This document shows, one piece after another, positions 20,603-29,640 of a stretch of 49,025 nt of DNA. The translations under genes and the position numbers were made by a program. The notes below the pieces were generated by a model. It searched no databases. It worked only from the letters and a program-made list of their open reading frames with translations, and was not told where the DNA came from. The stretch is from Prorocentrum cordatum (lineage: Eukaryota; Sar; Dinophyceae; Prorocentrales; Prorocentraceae), in contig CAUYUJ010014560.1 in NCBI GenBank assembly GCA_963575745.1, positions 657,328 through 706,352 on the forward strand. Reading direction: 5' to 3'. Position 1 is the stretch's first letter, and each line of letters starts with the position of its first letter.

Positions 20603-21319
20603 TGGTCACTGTAGGCTACCTCCTCTCGATTCCCCACTGGGACATCGTCGTCTGTCCACGATGCGGGGGGTGGTATCGTGTCCTCAGCCCCAACCGCCTC
20701 GCGATTCCCCTCTGGGGCGTCTTCGTCTGTCGACGAAACGGGGAGTGGCGCGCTGCCGCTGCTGCTGCCGCTATACTCCGATGTGTCGTTGTACGTGGCA
20801 GGGTCCTCTGGCACGGCGCCTGGGGATCTGCTCACTATTGGGGGGGCCCGTGCCAGGATGGGGGTTGCGCCCGTGCCCTGCTGCGAGAGTGCCCTGCGCA
20901 GTAGGAGGAGGAGGAGGAGAGGAGGAGGAGGCGCAGCCGATAGCCGCAAGATCAAGTAAATTGAAGGAGGGGATGGGGGGGTCGGCGATGTGCGTTCGCA
21001 TGGGGCGGGTCGAGTCCTCTGTGGTTGCTCCTCCCGCCTGGGCCTGTGGGGGGTCTTCTGTCACCGCAGGCGGGGGGATTGCGTTGCCTCCCTCTCTGGA
21101 TACAGCTCGATCTTCGTCTGGTAATCCTGCCGCAACCGCCCCGCGGGCACGTCCCAGGGCCTCGTTTCCAGCCGCAGGGGGCGGCGTGAGAGTGCCCTGC
21201 GCAGTAGGAGGAGGAGGGGGAGGGGGGGGGGCGCAGCCGATAGCCGAAAGATCAAGCAAATTGAAGGAGGAGAGGGAGGGATCGGCGATGCGTGCTCGCA
21301 TGGGGGAAGGTCGAGTCAT
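20335..21319 (-). pseudogene. Upstream proline-rich repeat blocks in shifted frames
   Basis: Two overlapping minus-strand frames (20335-20955 and 20771-21319) carry the same peptide blocks as the 707-residue frame: SFNLLDL(S/A)AIGCA, proline runs, TAQGTL, GRARGAVAAGLPDEDRAVSR. They also carry a second repeat type, VPVGNREEVA, then AHTNDPPPP, then AEAAEAAE. The second type recurs near 24.0-24.3 kb (DREEVACCVLCTAHT) and, more diverged, at 23.75-23.9 kb. The frames are offset from each other and from the downstream frame, so no single product can be read here without splicing. Confidence 0.5.
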
Positions 21320-21384
21320 CTGGGTCGTGGTCGCGGTCGTCTTCGTAGCCGCCGTGGTCGCGGCCGTCGTCGGCGCGGTTGCGA

Positions 21385-22312
21385 ACGTGGACCTCAGCGA
21401 GGCCGAGCGGGCCCCAGTAGCCGACGGGCACCTGCGCGCGCAGCTCGCCCTCGAAGGCGCGCAGCGGCGAGTCCGTGCAGGCCGCCCCGTCGCCCCAGGC
21501 GGAGCCCGTGTGGTTGTCCTGGAAGAACATCCCGATGACGGCCGCCCTGGTCAGGCGGCCCTCGGCCAGCTCCGCGCTCAGGGGCCGCTTGCCCTTCTCA
21601 GGGTCCTCGACGCCGCCCCCCTTGAACCCGCCGAGGGCCCCGAAGTGCGGCTTTCCGAAGCCCGCCTCGGTTCTGCTGAGCTTGCCCGGAGGATCCGCTG
21701 GGCCCTGCCCGGCCGCGCGAAGCTCGAGGGAGCCGTAGAATAGGAACATTTGCCCCCAGTCGGCGCCAGACACCTTGCCCGGAGCGCTCAGGCCTTTCGG
21801 AAGACTCGCAAGGGCAGGCCCCTCGAGGACGACACCTCCCAGCCACAGGAAGAAATCCTGCACTATCTACTCTATGGCGGCCCACATGGCGACGCGGCCG
21901 CGCTTGACCTCGGCGCCCCTCCTCCTGTGGGGGGCGCCCGCGACGACGCCCTCCGAAAGGCCGGGCGGGCCCCAGTAGCCGACGGGCGCCTGCAGGTCCC
22001 ACTCGCTCTCGAAGGCGCGCAGCGGCGAATCCGCGTAGGTCGCCCAGTCGCCCCGGGCGGGGCCCGCGAGGTCGCCCTGGAGGAACGTCCCGATGATGGC
22101 CATCATGGCCAGGCGATCGTTGGCCAGCTCCGCGTTCAGGGGCCGCTTCGCCTTCTCAGGGTCCGCGATGTCGCCCCCTTTGTACTCCGCCTCGGCACCG
22201 TTGCGTTTGCTCGGGGGGCCCGCGGGGCCCTGTGCAGGGCCGAGCGGGCTCCAATAGCCGACGGGCGCCGGCGCGCCCAACGCGCCCTCGAAGGCGCGCG
22301 GCGGAGAGCCAG
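21385..22312 (-). pseudogene. Chlorophyll a-c light-harvesting polyprotein fragment
   Basis: Dinoflagellate peridinin/fucoxanthin-type light-harvesting proteins are nuclear-encoded, plastid-imported polyproteins in which about 170-200-residue three-helix units repeat. Here, in minus-strand order, I read: a unit-end linker (SPPRAFEGALGAPAPVGYW); helix-3 sequence (LNAELANDRLAMMAIIGTF); a second linker (SPLRAFESEWDLQAPVGYW); helix 1 (GAEVKRGRVAMWA) and an in-frame TAG at 21867-21869; helix 2 (GKVSGADWGQMFLFYGSLEL); a second helix 3 (LSAELAEGRLTRAAVIGMFF); and a third linker (SPLRAFEGELRAQVPVGYW). Homology then stops near 21390. The first unit has lost helices 1 and 2. Chlorophyll-binding motifs are damaged: NGR is NDR in one helix 3, and AM is TR in the other. 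With the truncation this reads as a pseudogene. Confidence 0.8.
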
Positions 22313-22319
22313 CATCGCC

Positions 22320-22804
22320 ACCGTCAGGGGCGGCCGCGGCGGCGGCGGCGGCGGCGGCCGCGGAGGGCGCATCCGCAGGCGCGGCGGTACCGGCGGCCGC
22401 CGCCAGCCAGCCGCCGCCCCAAGTGTCGCCGCCAGCGGCCCGCCAGAGGCGGCCGCGGCGGCGGCCGCGGCAGTGGCGGCCGCGGCGGGCGCCACGGCGG
22501 GCGCGGCGGCGCCCGCGGCCGCGGCGGCCACAGCGGCGGCCGCCGCGGCGCGGTGGCCGCGGCCGCCCGCGGCAGGCCCCAGCGCAGCAGCGCGCGCCAC
22601 GGCGCCGGCGGCCGCGGCGGCCTGGCCGCGGCCGGCCGCCGCGGCGAGCACATCGGCGGGCGGGCCACCGCCGCCAGCCGCCGCCGCGGTTGCAGCGGAG
22701 GCGGCGGCGGCCAGCCCGGGCGGCCCGCGGGCGGCAGCGGCAACCCGCTGCCGCCGCCGCAGGGCAGCGCCGGTGACGGCGCTGGCGGCGGCAGCGGCGG
22801 ACAT
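22320..22804 (-). pseudogene. Ala-rich N-terminal region upstream of the light-harvesting fragment
   Basis: An ATG at 22802-22804 on the minus strand opens MSAAAAASAVTGAALRRRQR and then long Ala/Gly/Arg runs from GCC/GGC/GCG triplets. It lies about 50 bases 3' of the relict leader and directly before the light-harvesting sequence, but in a different frame from it. Position suggests the remains of a leader or transit region swollen by triplet repeats. Because composition alone could give such a frame, I hold this loosely. Confidence 0.4.
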
Positions 22805-22857
22805 GACGCGGCCCGGCACGGCGCGCGCCCGGCGAAAGCGGGCTCGAGCCGAGAAGG

Positions 22858-22875
22858 CTTGAGCCGGGCTACGGA
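22858..22875 (-). other. Decayed spliced-leader relict, segment copy D2
   Basis: The minus strand reads T-CCGTAGCC-CGGCTCAAG. Compared with the leader core, the central ATTT is missing and one T is C; all other bases match. It is preceded by AAAAAGTACCCCCACCAG, which ends in a possible acceptor AG, and followed by CCTTCTCGGCTCGAG, a possible second, older relict. Confidence 0.65.
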
Positions 22876-23430
22876 CTGGTGGGGGTACTTTTTTGATCTG
22901 CGGCCCGCAAGGAAGATTCCAGAGGGCGCGTCAATCAGGCTAACTGGGGCACGGCCAGATAATTCGGGCAACGCGCGGACAAATTTGGGAAAACGGGCAG
23001 AGACGGAGGGGCGGGCGGCGCGGGGAGGGGCGATAGAAGACGGAAAGAGAAAAAAGGGGGGGGGCCTCACTCACGGAGCACCGCGTGCTCGAAGGCAGAA
23101 CTCCACAGACTCAGGCGACGGTGGGCATGGCGCGAATCCCACGTGGCAACTGTCACCCACGGGGAAGGGGGAAACGTCGCGTGGAACCCTTTCATAAACA
23201 CCAGCGTCCGAGGCACGTCAGGGGGGAACTGCGGGCAGGTGGGCCACCTGCGCACCGCGGATGAAGTGCCGCCCAGGCAGACCCACGCACCACGGTGGGA
23301 TCAATACGCAAAGCTGTGAGAGGTACACCTCGCCCCCAGGTCGCACGTAGTCGGTCCGCCACCGCAATCGTCGAGGGCGTCGGGAGGGAAGAGGGGGAGG
23401 CGCAGCCGATAGCCGCAGGACATTTGAATA
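22876..23430 (-). repeat. Segmental duplication D2 (paralogue of 17329-18265)
   Basis: See D1 for shared landmarks. D2 contains the palindrome GAGCACCGCGTGCTC at 23077-23091 and ends in the GCGCAGCCGATAGCCGC box at 23400. Both strands have open frames, but none keeps frame with its D1 counterpart. Confidence 0.65.
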
Positions 23431-23589
23431 CAAAGGGGGGGGGGCCAGGCAGTGACACCGCCTGTCGAGGACCCAACAATCAAAGTCGGTATGTCGTCGG
23501 CGCGCGGCGCCGCCTGGTGGGGGGGAAGCGCCGCCAGGGCAAGGCCGTCTGACGTCGGGACTCCGTCACAGGAGCTGGGGAGACACCCT

Positions 23590-24360
23590 TCACAGCAGTG
23601 GACCGGGCCCGCCGTGGGAAGGAGGAGCCGGCCAAAGAAGTACCGCATGTGCAGGACTGCAGCGTCATCAGTGGCTGTGCTCCCGTATGGGCCAGAGTAG
23701 GGGCCGGCGAAAGGCTGCGTTGCCCTGTGTCTGGGAGGCTGTCCCGTGGTCTCCCTGCTGAGAGAGGGACGCAGCCAGAGGACGGCAGACGGACGGAGGG
23801 CCCAGAGGGGAGGCTCAGCGGTTTCCGCAGCCCCCGTCGCTTCCGCCGACACCCCGCTCCATTCCTCTCGCCTGTTGTCACAGATGGAGGGGGGAGTCGT
23901 TAGTGTGACTGGTCGGAAAGTGGACGTCTGTCGTTGCCGACAAGGTCGACATCCCGAGCCCCCGCCGTCTCCGCCGAGACACCCCCCCGTACCACTCACT
24001 GTCTTGCTGGAGCAAGAAGACAACAGACGGACAGTTTGACCAGAGTGGGGCGCTCCGTGGCATCCGCGGCCTCCGCCGTCTCCGCAGTGACTTCCCGCTC
24101 TTTACCTCTGGCCTGCTGGTACAGCTGAAGGGGGGAGCGTACGTGTGAGCTGTACACAGGACACAGCAGGCTACCTCCTCTCGATCCCCACTGGGACGCC
24201 ATCGCCTGACCACGATGCGGGGGGTGGTATCGTAGCCTCTGCCCCAGCCACACCTCGATTCCCCTCTGGGATGTTGTCTTCTGTCGACGAGACGAGTGGA
24301 GGCAAGCTGCCGCTGCTGCAGCCGCAGCAGCGGCTGCGGCAGCTGTGGTGCTGCAGCGGG
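23590..24360 (-). repeat. Repeated blocks related to 20450-20760
   Basis: 24010-24300 matches 20450-20760 through CCGCGGCCTCCGCCGT, TTACCTCTGGCC, GGCTACCTCCTCTCGAT, CCCCACTGGGAC, CACGATGCGGGGGGTGGTAT and CTTCTGTCGACGA. A third, more diverged copy covers about 23750-23920. The minus-strand peptides are alike (NREEVA or DREEVA, then AHTNDPP or AHTYAPP). These are the same coding repeats as in 20335-20955. Confidence 0.65.
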
Positions 24361-24389
24361 TCGGCGACGTCGTTGTCGAGACCGCAGGG

Positions 24390-24542
24390 CGACGCGGGCG
24401 GCAGCGGCAACCCGCTGCCGCCGCCGCAGGGCAGAACCGGTGACGGCGCTGGCGGCGGCAGCGGCGGACATGACGCGGCCCGGCACGGCGCGCACCTGGC
24501 GAAGGCGGGCTCGAGCCGAGACGGTTTGAGCCAGGCTACGGA
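24390..24542 (-). repeat. Truncated third segment copy D3, with relict leader at 24525-24542
   Basis: 24390-24520 is nearly identical to 22735-22850, including the peptide SAVTGSALRRRQRVAAAAR. The minus strand at 24525-24542 then reads T-CCGTAGCC-TGGCTCAAA, a leader core lacking ATTT. The upstream context is CCCCACCAG, but there the copy departs from D2: instead of the run of A it has TATCCCCACCAG preceded by ACGCTTCGCG, as also seen near 41840-41860. Confidence 0.65.
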
Positions 24543-24570
24543 CTGGTGGGGATACGCGAAGCGTCTAGAA

Positions 24571-24613
24571 TTAAGTGAGGATTGGCGCAAGGTGGGGAAA
24601 CATCATCGCCGAT
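24571..24613 (+). repeat. Second copy of the 8612-8652 dispersed repeat
   Basis: AAGTGAGGATTGGCGCAAGG followed by TGGGGAAACATCATCGCCGA. It starts about 30 bases after the D3 relict leader. Confidence 0.7.
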
Positions 24614-26235
24614 AGATCGGCGATGAACCCTGGGCTATTGGGCCCCTCTCGACGATGACTGGGCGACCCCTGCTTTTCAAGGGCAGCCAGAATGCTGGAG
24701 CTGTGGCAACGGAGATAGGCCAAATGTGGGACAAAACTGATATGGTCGGATAGTCGCGTCGCGTCGGCGATGTATCTGCGATGCCGGCCAAGATGAAGAA
24801 GATCGGGCTTCGGATCGTGCCGAATCACCGATGCATCAGCGATGCAACGAGATCCTCCGACCCGTTCTACTCCGACACAAAATGGGCCGCCCGAAGCCGG
24901 GAAAATCAACCGAGCGGTTGTGCACCCTCTCGTCTGGCTGCGTAAAGAGACCCGCGAAAACATAAAACCACGGAATGACCAGACTGATGACCCTACAGCG
25001 CGACCGGCTGTTAGGGACGCGCGATGAGGATGCAAGGCCATTCAACGACCAAGTTGAAGCCGAAGTAAGAAACCCATAGCCCATGGCTAAGGGCTTGGGG
25101 TGGACCGAGAGGCAAGGATGCAGCATGACCCTTGTGCGGTTTGACTGCGTCCACCTATCTCCTGCCCCCAAGATCCACCGAACACCCACCGCTGCCGCCA
25201 GGGACCGCTCAGGCTCGTCCCAAGCGCTGCCCCAACCGTCGTTGCCCAGGCCGGGTCGCGGCGGCGACGGCCCCCGCCCCGACGGAAGGAGACGCAAAAG
25301 GGCAATCGCGGAGGTGGGCAAGACGAGCGATGTCTTGGAGGTCGGGCGCGCAATTCGCCAGGTTCGAGATCGAGACTTCGTCCAGGTCGCCCGGCTTCAC
25401 CAAGCCCTCCTGGCGGCGTGCGTATTCTTCCCGGGCCGCGGGATGGAGGGAAGGGCAGCGAGGAGGACGGAAGATGGACAGGGCCCGACATTCTTCCAGA
25501 TCCGGCCACCCCTATGGTTTCCCTTCGCGTGCTGGACGATGTGTACCTCTCCGTGTTGCAGCAACGGACATCCACCCTCTCACGCAGCATTCCCAGCAAG
25601 ATGGGCCCCATTGCCTGGAAATGAAGAACAAGAGTGCTGTTTCAACAGATCGGCAAAGCACGCCTCCGTGATCCCACCTCGAAAGTGCGAATTGACCAAA
25701 CAGCTCGACGTTCTTTATAAAACCCGCATGGATCGCATCCAGGATCCCATCAGGACGGCACTAACGCCACACTTCGCCAACGCCTTGGAGTCCGTAACTT
25801 GTGAGATGGTTGCTCCTTCGTGAGCCGTCAAGGGCCGGCGCAAGCAGTATGGCAAAGCCAAAACTCTCCATGTCCTTCTCCCTGTCCTCCTCCCTCTTTC
25901 CTCCTCGTCCTTCGGCCGTCGGTCGCGTCGTAAACGGGCACGAAAACTTCGCCGCCCCTACGCAAGCCACCGCGGCAATTTCTCATCGCCCGAGTATCGC
26001 CGAGAATGCTTCCACATCGTCAATCTCGCTCGGTCTGCCCAGGCGCACTACGGTGCGCCGTCAAGGGCTCGGCCCGCCGCGGCCGGTTAGCAGGCTGCTC
26101 CACATCAAACCGCTCCCCCAGACGTCCAGATCGGCTGAGGCGGAGGGGGGGGGTCGGGACAGCGATGCCCACGGACTCATCATGCCTGGAAAAGCTACCA
26201 AGCGCGACAGAATTACTTTCATAGGGGCAAGAAAA
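24614..26235. other. Low-copy region without a recognised gene
   Basis: The most complex, least repetitive part of the window. Short CGGCGATG/CATCGCCGAT motifs recur at 24600-24630 and 24765-24785. A plus-strand frame at 25083-25823 (246 residues, first ATG preceded by AGCCC) has mixed composition, but it contains no motif I know and has a competing minus-strand frame. Related short stretches at 25825-25840 and 26060-26085 share CCGTCAAGGGC. Confidence 0.4.
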
Positions 26236-26239
26236 GGCA

Positions 26240-26620
26240 AAGGATGGCCTCAAGATGGCCCCGAGACTGCTCAAAATGGTCTCAAGAGGGACCGAGGCGA
26301 CCAAGCTGGCCCCCGACTCGAGGGGCCAAAGTCATAGATACCCATTACGTGCTTGAAAGCTTGAAAGGTTTCAAAGTTCTTGTTTTCCGATCGCCAGGAC
26401 GAACAAGACGGCCCAAAAGAACACCTCACATCGCTGTAATACAGAACGTTCCGAGAAGCCCCTAAAACGGTCTCCAAGCACCCTAAAAGGGGCCCAATAG
26501 AGGCCGACCTGGCCTTGGGAACCTCTTCCTCCAAGATAGCCCCAAGAGATAGCCCCAAAGGCCTCAAGACGCCCATACAGGGCCCCGAGAGGCCCCTGAG
26601 GAAGCTTCCAAGACGGCTGA
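26240..26620 (+). repeat. CCCAAGATGG-type dispersed repeat, copy 4
   Basis: Irregular units such as CTCAAGATGGCCCC, GGTCTCAAGAGGG and CCAAGATAGCCCC, interrupted by a less repetitive part at 26335-26450. A short related patch lies at 26990-27060, after a CTCC tract at 26815-26940. Confidence 0.55.
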
Positions 26621-27289
26621 ACGGCACAGGCGTCGTCTCCTTCTCTCTTTCGTCTCCCTTTTCCTCTTGAAGAAAAACCAGGACTCCTCCAAACAAGGCC
26701 CCCTGCCCACAACCGAAGCACGGGGGGAGGGGGGGGGGGCATGGGACCACGCCCGACCCTGCTCGCACTTTTCCAACTCGGCCGAAAACGTCTCGTCCGC
26801 CTTCTCTTCCGTCGTCCTCCTGCTGCTCTTTCTTCTCCCTCTCGCCTCCTCCTCCTCCTCCTCCTCCTCCTCCTCCTCGCCATCCTGATCCCCGTCCCTC
26901 TCCACCTCCCCCTCCTCCTCCTCCTCCTCCTCTACCTTCTAATTCTCTTCTTGCGCGTGACGCCTCGGAAGCTGTGACAAGTGCACAAATATTTTAAGGA
27001 GAGCGCCAGCCCCCAAACGGCCCAGGAGGCCCCCAAAGAAGGCGTCCAGAGGCCCAAACCACTCACTTCCATGACGCATCATATGCAAAGATCTATGGAC
27101 CCTGGACAGCCAGCCCCTCATCAACATGGAACCTCAAAAAGAATTCGCGGACCCCGTGGGGCTCTGCGGGAGATGTATGCCCTTCTTCAAGCGTCTCCAC
27201 CGGGAGTCAAATTCGGTCGGTTTGGAGGGGGACGGGCCCCGCCGATGGTGCCGAAAGAAACAAAAGTCTGCCCCCAAAAAGATCCGAAG

Positions 27290-27580
27290 CGCGGGATTCG
27301 TTGTTGTTGCTGTTGTTCGGGGCCCAAGAGACCAGTTTGGTCACCCTTTGCTTTCCCTGGCTGGCAAAGAAAGATGGTGTGAACCCCGGGACACACACAT
27401 TAATTTAACAAATATGACGGTCACCGGCGGGGTGGATCAACAATACTTGCTCTTTAGAAACAGGAATTCAAACACAAAAACAGCACGAACCGGAACACGG
27501 ACACGAACACCAACACGAACAACACGCACAACACGAACGACAACACCAACATCAATGCCAACACCAACACCAACATACGC
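27290..27580 (+). repeat. Dispersed repeat ending in an ACACGAAC-type microsatellite
   Basis: GTTGTTGCTGTTGTTCGG, then GGGGCCCAA, then GGATCAACAATACTTGCT, then CACGAACACCAACACGAACA repeats. A diverged copy with the same order lies at 28868-29050. The 27600-28350 part between holds no gene that I recognise. Confidence 0.55.
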
Positions 27581-28357
27581 GTGCGGGTCAATCAACATGA
27601 ACTTCCCAAACCCTGGATACCTGCCCTCTTCGTCTTCGATCGTGCCCCCTTTGGGGGGATATCTTTCTTCCGTGCCACGCGCAATTGGCGTGGAATCATA
27701 CGGAAAGGGATTCGCTGAGGATCGCAAGGGGGCCAGGAAGGGCAGCGACAAGGCCATGAAGAGCTACATCGGGGCCACCGAGGTCAGCGGGGGGGTAAGG
27801 CTACGAATGACTACCGCGGGGCCACGAACGGCATCGAAGGGCTCAAATAGCGGGGGCACGAAAGGCATCGAGGAAGCCACGAAGGTAGCGGCGGGGCCTT
27901 CAAATCCGACTGCAATATAGCGAGAGGCAGCGAGGGGTATCGGAACGGGCGAAAAGCAGCGAGGGGCGACTGCGGGCCTTATCAGGCGGGTCAGGCGGGC
28001 GGACACTGACGGGCGGGTCCAGCGGACGGGTCGCGAATGCGTGAGTCCTGCATAAATTGCCCGGAAATCTCGGGCGAGAGCGCGATTTCCAAGTGAACAA
28101 TAAGGAAGTCCAACAGCGAATCCGCAATTCCTGAATGGCGATAGCGCGGCGCCTTTGAAAATTGCAGGGAACTCTCCGGCGAGAGCGCGACTGTTGGGTA
28201 AACCGCGGAAAAAATTCCAGCGGGAGCGGGGGGGGGCAATATATCGTGAGGAAATCCGCCGACCGTGTCGGCGTGCGTGTGTGGGGTGTCTATCCGGTCC
28301 CGCCGACGGGAACCCTTCTTTCGGCCCCTCTTTCCCATCCTCCTCTCCGTCGGGGGA

Positions 28358-28382
28358 GAAAGAGAGAGAGAGAGAGAGAGCA
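28358..28382 (+). repeat. GA dinucleotide run
   Basis: GAAAGAGAGAGAGAGAGAG run inside GC-rich spacer. Confidence 0.85.
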
Positions 28383-28599
28383 CCCTTCCTCGTTCGGGGA
28401 ACGGTTTCGCAGCTTGAAGGAATTCCATCCACGCCCTCACTATGTCAAAGGGAAGCCCTTTTCCTTTGTCCCTTCCCCGGCGGGGGGGTGAGTCCCCGGG
28501 GGGGGTAAGATTCGCATCTCCTCTGAGGGCCGTCCTCTCCCACGTCGGGCGCGCCGATCCTCCCCAATTGGGGAGGAGTCCCACGGGTGGGGGGGAGTC

Positions 28600-28810
28600 A
28601 AATACGCATCCGTCCCTGGGGGTCCTCCTCCCCCTCCCCTCCCCTCTCCCACGCCGGTCCTCTTCCGGTCCTCCTCCCAAGAGGGGGGGTCCCTGGGGGG
28701 AGTCCTTTTCCTCCTCCTCCGCCTCCACCTCCTCCTCCTCCTTATCTCCGTCTCCTCCTCCTCCTCCTCCTCCTCCTCTTCCTCCTTCTCCTCTTCCTCC
28801 CCCTCCTGGT
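28600..28810 (+). repeat. CTCC polypyrimidine tract
   Basis: Mainly TCC/CTC units on the plus strand, interrupted by GAGGGGGGGTCCCTGGGGGG near 28680. Apparent proline- and leucine-rich frames are compositional. Confidence 0.8.
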
Positions 28811-29050
28811 CGTCGTCGATGTGTTTCAAGGTCGGCGGCACTGGCCGTCAGGCCTTCACAATATCAGGCAGGAGCCGTTGTTGTTGTTCAGGTGCCAGGG
28901 GCCCAATTTGAGCCTCACGATTTTCTTTGTTGAAAAATCAAGCGCGAGCCCCAAAAGGGGCACGTCAATTGAAAAGTACCACGTGCTCTGGAGGGGAGGG
29001 GATCAACAATACTTCTACCGACGTGGGAACTTAACATCAACATCAGCAAC

Positions 29051-29103
29051 CCGCACCGCGGAACCTCACTTCAGCCACGCGCCCAAGGACAGTGAATGAC
29101 CGT
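29051..29103 (+). repeat. 53-bp dispersed repeat, copy 1
   Basis: Begins CCGCACCGCGGAACCTCACT and ends ACAGTGAATGACCGT. It matches 47977-48029 with one difference (AAGG versus AGGG) and is preceded at both sites by an AAC-type repeat. Confidence 0.85.
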
Positions 29104-29182
29104 CCGGCCCCCATCAATCTGATCTTTTCCAGCAGCGATCATGCACGGGAGCCCCGCGCCGCGAGCATTCTTTTTTATTTGT

Positions 29183-29184
<2 letters not shown>

Positions 29185-29219
<35 letters not shown>

Positions 29220-29292
29220 GCACCCAGACATATGTATTTGTATATATACATATGTGCGTGTGTATATATATATGTGTATACATATATACATA
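29185..29292 (+). repeat. CT, TA and TG dinucleotide tract
   Basis: (CT)n runs into (TA)n and then TATGTGTATATA-type alternating sequence, right up to the first terminal direct repeat of the retroelement. A comparable TG/TA tract lies beyond its other end at 36060-36365. Confidence 0.85.
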
Positions 29293-29366
29293 TTAACTGT
29301 TACATTCAGTGGGGAACATTTTTGCTACCACGTGCCACTCGTCTAGGCGAAGCTCGAGACACAACA
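29293..29366 (-). repeat. Terminal direct repeat, outer copy
   Basis: 74 bases starting TTAACTGTTACATTCAGTGG and ending AAGCTCGAGACACAACA. The inner copy lies at 29524-29597; I count six mismatches. The copies share CTACCACGTGCCACTCGTCT. Confidence 0.85.
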
Positions 29367-29523
29367 GAAGCCCTGGCGACAGAGGCGAGAGAGGGAGATA
29401 AAAGGGCGGGAGGGAACCGAAGAAGGCTATGGAGTCCAAGGGTCTCCCAGTTTAAACGGTTTGTTTCTGCAACGACGCATCATGCCATTTCGCCCACAAC
29501 CTTCCCGTGCACGCGCTGGCAGG

Positions 29524-29597
29524 TTAACTGCTACATTCACTGGGGGAAATGTTTGCTACCACGTGCCACTCGTCTAAGCGAAGCTCGAGACACAACA
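29524..29597 (-). repeat. Terminal direct repeat, inner copy
   Basis: Starts 231 bases after the outer copy and ends 44 bases before the stop of the methyltransferase-like frame. Ngaro-type elements end in split direct repeats arranged B1-A2-B2. This pair with its 157-base middle section fits that plan, but I did not find the matching A1 near 36 kb. Confidence 0.8.
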
Positions 29598-29640
29598 TAT
29601 GCCCAAGATCCCAAAGGGTTCGCTGGGAGGGTGCGGCGGG

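Larger units (their letters stand above)
18232..23430 (-). repeat. Coding-type repeat boxes GCGCAGCCGATAGCCGC
   Basis: The box GCGCAGCCGATAGCCGC followed by an AAGATCAA..AAATTGAAGG-like part occurs near 19237, 19620, 20931 and 21231, with weaker copies at 18232, 20328 and 23400. The best pairs are about 300-380 bases apart and continue through GTTGCCTCCCTCTCTGGATA and CAGCTCGATCTTCGTCTGGT. On the minus strand the box encodes (D/S)(L/F)AAIGCA. Confidence 0.75.

Noticed and set aside
20661-21743. A 360-residue plus-strand open frame
   Set aside because: Antisense to the proline-rich repeats and the light-harvesting linker; no motif of its own.
21750-22862. A 370-residue plus-strand open frame
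   Set aside because: It lies antisense to the light-harvesting and Ala-rich segments, where the minus strand has clear homology. It is open because of high GC.
25083-25823. 246-residue plus-strand frame in the least repetitive region
   Set aside because: No recognisable motif, a competing minus-strand frame and no supporting neighbour. Left as unassigned, although it is the best place to look for an unknown gene.
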